Shown here one piece after another: positions 1 to 6,739 of a stretch of DNA of 64,000 nt. Below the pieces are notes generated by a model. That model did no database searches. It had not been told where the DNA came from and saw nothing but the letters and a program-made list of their open reading frames with translations. Within the stretch, counting starts at the first letter, position 1. The number at the start of each line of letters is the position of its first letter. Position numbers and translations under genes: made by a program. This stretch comes from Lachnospiraceae bacterium C1.1 (GTDB lineage: Bacteria > Bacillota > Clostridia > Lachnospirales > Lachnospiraceae). The DNA is taken from positions 2,987,501-3,051,500 of the forward strand of contig JAUISW010000001.1 in the NCBI GenBank assembly GCA_030434875.1, given 5' to 3'.

Positions 1-435
1 AACGGCTGTAGAATATCTGAACTACTGGATTTGGAAAAGAAAAATGTTCATCTTGAAGAACAGTATTTCGATGTGATACTAAGTAAGACTGAAAATGGTA
101 TCAGAAAGGTTCCTATAGCAGATAAGGTTCTACCATTCTACAAAGCCTGGTATGAATCCTCTGACTGTGAATACCTTCTTCACACAGATGACAACAAAAA
201 ATTCACCTACAGGAACTATAAAGACAGCTACTGGACACCACTAATAGAAAACCTTGGTATGGAGCACAATCCTCATGATACTAGGCACACCTGCATATCA
301 ATGCTGGCGGAAGCTCATGTAGATCCTACAATGATCAAGAAAATCGTAGGACACTCCGGAGCAATGTCTCTGACAGAGAAAGTGTACACACACCTTGATA
401 TCCAGTCTCTGGTAGAAGCAATAAATAAAATCTAA
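1..435 (+). CDS. Tyrosine recombinase/integrase, C-terminal part (cut by window edge)
   Basis: Site-specific tyrosine recombinase that integrates or excises a mobile element. The frame is open from base 1, so the N-terminal arm-binding and core-binding domains lie outside the window. The visible 144 residues are the catalytic domain: the first catalytic Arg in GCRISELLDL, the HxxR box as HDTRHT, the second His in GHSG, and the nucleophilic Tyr in KVYTH near the end. The stop is followed by about 150 non-coding bases and then the convergent 3' end of rpsI. An integrase gene abutting the 3' end of rpsI fits an integrative element inserted there, because rpsI is a known integration site for some Firmicutes ICEs. 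The rest of the element would lie to the left. The family is certain; the element type is inferred. Confidence 0.9.
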   Translation, partial: NGCRISELLDLEKKNVHLEEQYFDVILSKTENGIRKVPIADKVLPFYKAWYESSDCEYLLHTDDNKKFTYRNYKDSYWTPLIENLGMEHNPHDTRHTCISMLAEAHVDPTMIKKIVGHSGAMSLTEKVYTHLDIQSLVEAINKI

Positions 436-528
436 GACTTGATAATTTTGCTGTCTACCTGCTGTTTACTCGCTGTTTACGGTACAAAATTTTCTGCGTT
501 TCACCACAACTGAATACAATTATAGATA

Positions 529-562
529 AAAGAAAAACCCCAGAAACACTGAGTTTCTGAGG
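529..562 (-). terminator. Intrinsic terminator of rplM-rpsI
   Basis: Read on the minus strand, CCTCAGAAAC and GTTTCTGGGG pair (one G-T) around a short loop and are followed by a T-rich run (TTTTTCTTTT). It lies about 30 bases past the rpsI stop codon. Confidence 0.85.
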
Positions 563-591
563 TTTGTAAATTCTTTTTGAATCTCGAAAGA

Positions 592-990
592 TTATCTCTT
601 TGAGAACTGAGGAGCACGACGAGCTGCCTTTAAGCCGTACTTCTTTCTTTCCTTCATACGAGGATCACGTGTGAGGTAACCTTCCTTCTTGAGGATAGGT
701 CTGTACTCAGCATCTACCTCAAGGAGTGCACGTGAGATACCGTGACGGATTGCACCGGCCTGGCCTGTGTAACCACCACCATATACGTTAACGAGAACAT
801 CGAACTTATCCTCAGTCTGAGTTGCTACGAGGGGCTGACGAACGATAACCTTAAGGGTCTCAAGTCCGAAATAATCATCGATGCTTCTCTTGTTGATCTT
901 TATTTCACCTTTTCCGGGTACAAGGTAAACTCTTGCAACAGAGCTCTTTCTTCTTCCGGTTCCATAATATCTGTTTGCTACTTTAGCCAA
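592..990 (-). CDS. rpsI: 30S ribosomal protein S9
   Basis: Small-subunit protein of the 30S head, whose C-terminal tail reaches toward the P-site tRNA. The 132 residues match the family's usual length and carry the typical N-terminal [14 protein letters not shown] and the basic tail RRAPQFSKR. It follows rplM closely and shares its promoter and terminator. Its 3' end faces the integrase gene at the left edge and may be the attachment site of that element. Confidence 0.98.
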   Translation of the reverse strand: MAKVANRYYGTGRRKSSVARVYLVPGKGEIKINKRSIDDYFGLETLKVIVRQPLVATQTEDKFDVLVNVYGGGYTGQAGAIRHGISRALLEVDAEYRPILKKEGYLTRDPRMKERKKYGLKAARRAPQFSKR

Positions 991-1011
991 TGTTTTGTCC
1001 TCCTCTTAGAA

Positions 1012-1440
1012 TTAAAACTTAAGCTCAACCGGCTGCTGTGCTGCGTGATTGTGCTCTGCGCCTGCGAATACGTGAAGCTTTGTAAACATCTGGCGTCCAA
1101 GAGGTCCCTTCGGGAGCATGCCCTTGACTGCAAGCTGGAATACTTCTTCAGGCTTTTTGTTCAGCTTCTGACGGAGTGTCTCGGTCTTAAGGCCTCCAAC
1201 GTAATCAGAATGTCTCTTGTATATCTTCTGATCCATCTTCTTACCTGTAACCTTGATCTTTGATGCGTTTATAACAATTACATAATCACCTGTGTCTAAG
1301 AAAGGTGTGTATGTAGGCTTATTCTTTCCTCTAAGTACCATTGCCACACGGGAAGCAACACGTCCAAGTGTCTGTCCCTCGGCATCAACAACATACCATT
1401 TTCTCTCGATGGTAGCCGGGCTTGCCATATATGTATCCAT
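1012..1440 (-). CDS. rplM: 50S ribosomal protein L13
   Basis: Early-assembling 50S protein that binds 23S rRNA. It has 142 residues with the hallmark [14 protein letters not shown] and [13 protein letters not shown]. The start is the ATG of MDTYMASP, because a GGAGG lies six bases upstream of it; a longer open frame has no such site. It is first in a two-gene operon with rpsI. In most Firmicutes it follows truA directly, but here about 11 kb of other genes lie between. Confidence 0.97.
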   Translation of the reverse strand: MDTYMASPATIERKWYVVDAEGQTLGRVASRVAMVLRGKNKPTYTPFLDTGDYVIVINASKIKVTGKKMDQKIYKRHSDYVGGLKTETLRQKLNKKPEEVFQLAVKGMLPKGPLGRQMFTKLHVFAGAEHNHAAQQPVELKF

Positions 1441-1521
1441 TATCTTCCTCCAAATTAACAAAAGAAATAAACAATTTTGTTTCTGGCCGCAAGACCGGGG
1501 CTGTGGTTTGCAGCGCTTAAT

Positions 1522-1550
1522 ATTTTACATTATTACCCCTGCCATGTCAA
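1522..1550 (-). promoter_or_regulatory. Promoter of rplM-rpsI
   Basis: On the minus strand TTGACA and TAAAAT are separated by exactly 17 bases, close to the sigma-A consensus. The leader to rplM is about 80 bases and contains GC-rich arms that may form an L13-type autoregulatory leader. The leader role is inferred. Confidence 0.85.
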
Positions 1551-1650
1551 TAGATTTAAAGATTTAAATTGTTCTTTCCAAAGTCCAGCAAACGCCCTGT
1601 TTTTCGTATTTTGAATACTGTATTAAGCATCTTAAATATTCATAAACTCC

Positions 1651-1679
1651 TTGTATTTCGGGCTAAAAAGGGAGATAAT
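1651..1679 (+). promoter_or_regulatory. Candidate promoter of the small ORF
   Basis: TTGTAT and GATAAT with a 17-base spacer lie about 40 bases upstream of a strong Shine-Dalgarno sequence. It supports the small plus-strand gene but is not proven. Confidence 0.45.
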
Positions 1680-1721
1680 TGTATACACACCCTTTTTTTG
1701 AATTTGATAAGGAGGCCCGTT

Positions 1722-1904
1722 TTGATTGATGAAAAACAGCGTCAGAAAGAAAAAATCCTCTATTGTACAGTAACAAAAGGCAATTATGACCTTTATACTG
1801 ACGGTGCCGCTGATTTTAAGATCGTTGATCCCGTCAGACGATGCTATGTGAGCTATCATTACGACGGCTCTAATTGGATTGCAAGATCCACCTTTGGCAA
1901 ATGA
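1722..1904 (+). CDS. Small hypothetical protein, 60 aa, TTG start
   Basis: No family recognised. The case for a real gene is an AAGGAGG ribosome binding site six bases before a TTG start, plus a promoter-like pair upstream. The product begins with a charged stretch (DEKQRQKEK) and continues with alternating aromatic and polar residues (CTVTKGNYDLYTDG, YVSYHYDGSNW) that resemble a small beta-rich domain. It has no signal peptide or membrane segment. It is the only plus-strand gene between rplM and the Hyp/Nif-like operon and is convergent with that operon. The frame is open further upstream, but that part has no start signal. Confidence 0.45.
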   Translation: MIDEKQRQKEKILYCTVTKGNYDLYTDGAADFKIVDPVRRCYVSYHYDGSNWIARSTFGK

Positions 1905-1955
1905 TCAGTTTCTGCAATTGAAGACCTTACACAAGAACTTTATATTTATCTTCAA

Positions 1956-3143
1956 TTATGAAATTTTATTTAAGGGCTGCAGAGCTCTTGAAAGTATACC
2001 GTTCACCGATGCTATCAGGGTTCCGTAATTTGTAAACGGAACCTCTTCTGATACTGCGCGTTTCATTCTGCTCTGCATTTCCTTTTCATTAAGCATGCAG
2101 CCGCCGCAGTGAACTATGAGTGCGTACTGCTTCAGATCCTTCGGAAAAGTTCCTCCGGATGAAGTTTCGAAAATAAAATCCTTTCCGGTAAATTCCCGTA
2201 TCCATCCGGGAAGCTTTACAGTGCCTATATCTTTGCACTGTCTTTTGTGGGTACAGCCCTCTGATATAAGTATCTTTTCTCTGCCTTTTAAGCTCTTGAG
2301 ACTTTCTATCCCCTTTATCTGAGTATCAAGTGTTCCCTTGTATCTTGCCATCAAAATAGAGAATGATGTCAGTGCAACGCTCTCGGGAACTATTTTCATG
2401 ACCATTCCGAACGCCTGTGAATCTGTGATCACAAGCTTCGGAGCTTCCGGCATACTTTTTAGTGTTTCCTCAAGCTCTGTTTCTTTGACGGCGATCGATA
2501 CCGCACCTGCCTCTAAAAGATCCCTTATGACCATCTGCTGCGGAAGTATAAGTCGTCCCTTTGGTGCAGATTCATCTATCGGTATGACAAGTATTACCTT
2601 ATCGCCTTTTTTTACGAGATCGGATACCAGTGGACGGCTGTTTCCGGCCTCTTTTTTCATTTGAGAGAGTCTGTTCTTGAACTCATCTATTCCCTCAAGC
2701 GTTTTAGAGCTTACGCATAAAGCATTCTCTGCCTTAAGTTCTGCCTCTGTAAGGTCATTCTTGTTATAAACCTTCATATAAGGAATCTTTTTTTCCTTAA
2801 AGATTTCCTCAAGCTCTGCCTCACAATTGCCGCTGCCGCGGCTGCTGTCTATTACAAGTACTGCAATGTCGGTCTTTTCCAATACTTCATTGGTTTTCTC
2901 GACTCTGAGTTTTCCAAGCTCTCCCTCATCATCAAAACCCGGTGTATCTATAATAACCACAGGTCCCAACGGAAGTATCTCCATTGTCTTTTTTACAGGA
3001 TCGGTGGTTGTCCCTGCCGTATCCGATACGACAGACATATCCTGTCCCGTAAGTGCATTTACCAGGCTTGATTTACCTGCATTTCTCCTGCCGAAGAAGG
3101 CTATATGAAGCCTCTCCGATGCCGGTGTATCATTTAAACCCAT
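1956..3143 (-). CDS. hydF: [FeFe]-hydrogenase maturation GTPase HydF
   Basis: HydF is the GTPase and scaffold on which the 2Fe subcluster of [FeFe] hydrogenases is assembled before transfer to the apo-enzyme. All hallmarks are visible in 395 residues: P-loop GRRNAGKSS (18-26), DTPG (66-69), NKND (127-130), and the C-terminal iron-sulfur ligands CxH (C297, H299) and HCxxC (H345, C346, C349). The ATG at 3143 is preferred over a longer frame because AGGAG lies seven bases upstream. It is the last gene of the Hyp/Nif-like operon. HydE and HydG, which normally supply its cargo, are not in this window. A canonical HydF in an operon with HypCDEF is unusual. Identity is sure; its cargo here is unknown. 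Confidence 0.93.
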   Translation of the reverse strand: MGLNDTPASERLHIAFFGRRNAGKSSLVNALTGQDMSVVSDTAGTTTDPVKKTMEILPLGPVVIIDTPGFDDEGELGKLRVEKTNEVLEKTDIAVLVIDSSRGSGNCEAELEEIFKEKKIPYMKVYNKNDLTEAELKAENALCVSSKTLEGIDEFKNRLSQMKKEAGNSRPLVSDLVKKGDKVILVIPIDESAPKGRLILPQQMVIRDLLEAGAVSIAVKETELEETLKSMPEAPKLVITDSQAFGMVMKIVPESVALTSFSILMARYKGTLDTQIKGIESLKSLKGREKILISEGCTHKRQCKDIGTVKLPGWIREFTGKDFIFETSSGGTFPKDLKQYALIVHCGGCMLNEKEMQSRMKRAVSEEVPFTNYGTLIASVNGILSRALQPLNKIS

Positions 3144-3168
3144 TAATTTTCTCCTATTCAGTCTCTGA

Positions 3169-4419
3169 TCATCTCGGGCAAAATTCAAAATTACTGCAAA
3201 GGCCAATAGCCTTTCTTGGAATTATATCGGCAGTATCTTTTTCATTTAAGTATGCATCTTTCATCAGCTCTGTGAGCGCGATAATGCCCTTGTAGCCATA
3301 TAGTCCGCCATTCTCCACGATATTCACGAAATGAGCTGTATTCGTGAACCAGGCAGCCTTCTGTCCTATTGCAAGGATATCGGTCTCTTTGCGTTCTGCA
3401 ACTCTCTGCTCCGGCGCGATCACAGGTCTTATTTCTACCCTTTCGTCTGCCTCTATTTTTTCAGCGATCTCTTTTTCCTCAGACATTACGGAATCCGCAT
3501 AAATATATTTTAAGTTAAAGCCATTATCTAAAAGCATCTCCGCAAGTGAAAAAATCTGCGGACAGGCGCTGTAGTCTATCGCAATGACCTTATCTCCTAT
3601 AAGATCCCGAAGATTCTCAAGCGCATTTTTTGCCTCTTCCTTAAGCTTTCTCGGATCATATGATATTCCCATAAGTTTTGAAAGCTCTGTCATTGAAGCA
3701 TCTATATCGTCCGGATCAAAACTCATGGGCATATAAATATGATCACGTCTGAGTCTTTTTGCATTTCTTCTGACGGCATCTTTACCCGCCGGTAAAGATG
3801 ATATAAAAAGCTCTGTTTCTCCAAGATTTAGAAATTCGTCATAATCCCTGCAATCCGAAAGCTGTTTTAACTCCCAGCCGTTTTCAGTTAAAAGAGCCGC
3901 AATATCGCTGTTTTCCGATGTCATTTTCATGTCAATACCAAGTACTGCGGCAGTCTTTTTTCTGACCGGAAGCTCTCTGATATTTGCAAACATGGCATAC
4001 CTAAGCTTCATTTCCGGCGAAGGACCGTTTTTCTGCATTATCGGATCCATATAGCAACGACAGAAATCTATGTCGGGAAAGCGCCTTTCAAGCTCTTTGT
4101 AGACTCTTCCCAGATCCGTTCCGAGAAAGGCATGCGTACAGACTGTAAAAAGCATTACCGTTCTTGGTCTTTTCTCAAGACCCTCGATTACTTCAGCGGT
4201 TCCCTCGATGGTTACGGTTTCGAGATTGTCCTTAAAAAGATCCTCTTCATCAAATGTTACGCAGCTGAAGCGGTCTTCCGCTCCCATTTCGAGAGCCGTC
4301 ATGACTACACCTCTCATGCAGTTTATAGCGCAGACATAAATCTGATGGCTCTCGGGAACCTGCATTCCTATATGGACTATATTCCATGTGCCGTGTGCCG
4401 GCGGATTGTATTCTAACAT
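3169..4419 (-). CDS. Nitrogenase component 1-like protein (NifD/NifE-like), 416 aa
   Basis: Resembles the component-1 oxidoreductase family (NifD/K/E/N, BchN/B, CfbD), which holds a metallocluster and receives electrons from a NifH-type protein. Cysteines at family-typical places are visible: VCAINC (C30, C34), VCTHAFLGTD (C94), and FCRC (C120, C122); the C-terminus ends CSNFEFCPR. It has about 416 residues, close to one component-1 subunit. It overlaps the end of hypE by a few bases and is followed by hydF, so translation is probably coupled. It shares the layout of the N-terminal half of the larger component-1-like protein in the same operon. Whether it carries a P-cluster-like centre or acts as a NifEN-like scaffold cannot be read from sequence. 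The family is likely; the substrate is unknown. Confidence 0.8.
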   Translation of the reverse strand: MLEYNPPAHGTWNIVHIGMQVPESHQIYVCAINCMRGVVMTALEMGAEDRFSCVTFDEEDLFKDNLETVTIEGTAEVIEGLEKRPRTVMLFTVCTHAFLGTDLGRVYKELERRFPDIDFCRCYMDPIMQKNGPSPEMKLRYAMFANIRELPVRKKTAAVLGIDMKMTSENSDIAALLTENGWELKQLSDCRDYDEFLNLGETELFISSLPAGKDAVRRNAKRLRRDHIYMPMSFDPDDIDASMTELSKLMGISYDPRKLKEEAKNALENLRDLIGDKVIAIDYSACPQIFSLAEMLLDNGFNLKYIYADSVMSEEKEIAEKIEADERVEIRPVIAPEQRVAERKETDILAIGQKAAWFTNTAHFVNIVENGGLYGYKGIIALTELMKDAYLNEKDTADIIPRKAIGLCSNFEFCPR

Positions 4420-5417
4420 ATTCTTGGCAGGAGCTCATGTCCCGGCTCCGGCAGTACTGTCTCGGTTCCGATCTCGGTGCTTACTCTTACGATTCCGCTG
4501 TGCTCAGCTGTTATCGTTCCGATTCTTTTAGCACCATGAGTCTCCGGAAATGCAGAAATTGCCTTAATAACTGCATCTGCCTTTTCCTCCGGTACTATCA
4601 TTACCATCGTACCTTCGCAGGCAAGATATAAAGGCTCGAGGCCAAGCATCGAGCAAACGCCCTTTACCGGCTCTGCCACGGGGATCTCCGCTGCCTCTAA
4701 TCTTACTCCTACGGAGCTTTCTCTGGTAATTTCATAGAGGACTGTTCCTACTCCGCCTCTCGTTGCGTCCCTTATCACATGGACATCTCCGACTGCATTG
4801 ATAGCAGCCTCAACGCTCTTCCAAAGAGGTGCGCAGTCGCTCTCTATGTCAGCCTCTATTCCATAGTCATCGCGACTCAGCAATATGGTTGCACCGTGGC
4901 GTCCTATATCGCCTGTAACGATCACAGCATCTCCGGGCTCTGCTTTTGCTCCCGAAGGCGGATTTTCGGTTATTATCTCACCAACACCGGTAGTCGTTAT
5001 AAATACCTTGTCAGCCTTTCCCTTCGGCACAACTTTTGTATCGCCGGCTACGATCTTCACACCGACTCTTTCAGCTGTTTCAGCCATTGATCTGACGATT
5101 TTTCTCAATTCGTCCTTTTCAAGACCTTCTTCGATTATGAATGAATTTGTAAGGTAAAGCGGTCTTGCTCCCATGCAGGAAAGATCGTTGACCGTTCCGC
5201 AAATAGAAAGTTCTCCGATATTTCCTCCCGGGAAAAATATAGGTGAAACAACGAAGCCATCAGTCGAAACAGCTATTCTTCCCTCAGGTCTCGGAAGCAC
5301 TGCCGCATCATCTGCCGTAAAATAGTTATTTTCGAAATTTTCCTTAAATACACTGTCTATCAGAGCTGCCGTCTGCTTTCCTCCGGCACCTTCCGCAAGT
5401 GTAACTTTTTCTGACAT
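4413..5417 (-). CDS. hypE: Carbamoyl dehydratase HypE
   Basis: HypE converts the carbamoyl group that HypF places on its C-terminal cysteine into a thiocyanate, the source of the cyanide ligands in the Fe(CN)2CO unit. The 334-residue protein has the PurM/SelD-like ATPase fold, with GAGGKQTAALID at the N-terminus and the DATRGGVG motif. It ends in PRIC, so the catalytic C-terminal Cys is intact. It follows hypD at 21 bases. Nothing suggests decay. Confidence 0.97.
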   Translation of the reverse strand: MSEKVTLAEGAGGKQTAALIDSVFKENFENNYFTADDAAVLPRPEGRIAVSTDGFVVSPIFFPGGNIGELSICGTVNDLSCMGARPLYLTNSFIIEEGLEKDELRKIVRSMAETAERVGVKIVAGDTKVVPKGKADKVFITTTGVGEIITENPPSGAKAEPGDAVIVTGDIGRHGATILLSRDDYGIEADIESDCAPLWKSVEAAINAVGDVHVIRDATRGGVGTVLYEITRESSVGVRLEAAEIPVAEPVKGVCSMLGLEPLYLACEGTMVMIVPEEKADAVIKAISAFPETHGAKRIGTITAEHSGIVRVSTEIGTETVLPEPGHELLPRIC

Positions 5418-5438
5418 TTATCCTGTCCTTTCTATCTC

Positions 5439-6485
5439 TTATTTATTGCCGTAAAGATAATATGCGCTGCAGGTTCCCTCGTTTGATACCATGCATGCGC
5501 CTACCGGATGCTCAGGGCTGCATACTTTTCCGAAAAGCGGGCAGTCCTTGGGCTTGCAGACTCCTTTAAGGATCTCTCCGCAGCGGCATCCCGGATTTGT
5601 CTTTCCACTTCTTTTTTCTATGCCGAATTTCTTCTCTGCGTCGAATTTCTCAAATTCTGCTTTAAGCATCATGCCGGAATCCGCTATTATACCTATCCCT
5701 CTCCATTCGGCATCGCATTTCTCCATATAGCTGTTCACAAGTGCTCTGGCTTCAGGGCTTCCATCGGCCTTTACTACTCTCGGATATGCATTTACAAGGA
5801 AAGGTTTTCCCTCTTCAGATTTTTTGAGAACGATCGCAATAGCACTGATAAGCTCATCGGAAGTGAAACCTGCAATCACTCCGCTAGCGCCTTTTTCCAG
5901 CATCTTTTCACAGTCAGCTATGCCGCTGATCGCATGAACATGTCCCGGATAAAGAAAAGCATCTGCATAATCTGCCATTGCCTCATAAGCACCGGGCATG
6001 GTCTTGTTTGCCGTAAGCAGCGTAAAATTCTCTGCACCATCTGCGATCGCATTTTTAACCGCTATTGCAGATGAAGGTGTTGTGGTCTCAAAGCCTATGG
6101 ACAGAAAGGCAACTTCTTCATCCGGATGCTCGGCCGCATATTTTTCAGCATCCTGTGGAGAGTAGACAATTTTTACCTTTGCACCCTCTGCCTTTGCCTG
6201 ACTGAGGCTCATTTCTGTTCCGGGAACCCTCACCAGATCACCGAAAGTGCATATGGTCACATTATGATCGAGCGCAAGCTCAACAGCCTCATCGATAAAT
6301 CCCGGAGGCGTCACACAGACCGGACATCCGGGGCCTGATACTATCTCAACATTTTCATTTAAGAGCTCTCGAAGTCCCAATCTGAATATTTCATGAGTAT
6401 GGGTTCCGCAAACCTCCATGATGCGAATTTTTCTGCCACTGTAATTCTTTATATAATCTACGGCAGCCTTTATCGAAGTCTTCAT
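5439..6485 (-). CDS. hypD: Hydrogenase maturation factor HypD
   Basis: HypD holds a [4Fe-4S] cluster and, with HypC, forms the scaffold on which Fe(CN)2CO is built. The 348 residues include MEVCGTHTH (C26), GPGCPVCVTP (C54, C57), GFETTTP, and a C-terminal Cys-rich block with CRCGEILKG, DCPLFGKVC and GACMVSNEGTC. All expected cysteines are present. Its start overlaps the hypC stop (ATGA), so the two are translationally coupled, which fits HypC and HypD acting as a complex. Confidence 0.97.
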   Translation of the reverse strand: MKTSIKAAVDYIKNYSGRKIRIMEVCGTHTHEIFRLGLRELLNENVEIVSGPGCPVCVTPPGFIDEAVELALDHNVTICTFGDLVRVPGTEMSLSQAKAEGAKVKIVYSPQDAEKYAAEHPDEEVAFLSIGFETTTPSSAIAVKNAIADGAENFTLLTANKTMPGAYEAMADYADAFLYPGHVHAISGIADCEKMLEKGASGVIAGFTSDELISAIAIVLKKSEEGKPFLVNAYPRVVKADGSPEARALVNSYMEKCDAEWRGIGIIADSGMMLKAEFEKFDAEKKFGIEKRSGKTNPGCRCGEILKGVCKPKDCPLFGKVCSPEHPVGACMVSNEGTCSAYYLYGNK

Positions 6486-6712
6486 TTTGCCTCCGATTCA
6501 TTATCAAAAATACCCGAGAGCAGATCTTCTGCCTCGTTTTCATCTGTATCTGTAATTTTTGCTATAGCCGAACCTGCATGAACCATTACATAATCCCCGG
6601 GCTCGAGACTGTCTATAAGCTCTGCTGATACGCTTCTTTTAGCTCCTAAAGCATCTACAAGAGCAACACCGTTTTTTACACTTACAACTTTAGCCTGTAA
6701 TCCGACACACAT
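6482..6712 (-). CDS. hypC: Hydrogenase assembly chaperone HypC
   Basis: Small chaperone (76 aa) that binds iron and HypD during Fe(CN)2CO synthesis and in [NiFe] systems hands the unit to the hydrogenase large subunit. The essential Cys2 follows the start Met. The usual MCLAIPGKV start reads MCVGLQAKV, so the typical Pro is replaced. The VHAGSAI segment with its conserved His is present. Altered residues around Cys2 could reflect a partner other than a [NiFe] large subunit; that is inference. No hydrogenase gene is near. Confidence 0.93.
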   Translation of the reverse strand: MCVGLQAKVVSVKNGVALVDALGAKRSVSAELIDSLEPGDYVMVHAGSAIAKITDTDENEAEDLLSGIFDNESEAK

Positions 6713-6739
6713 AACATTTCTCCTATTCTTTATAAAATC

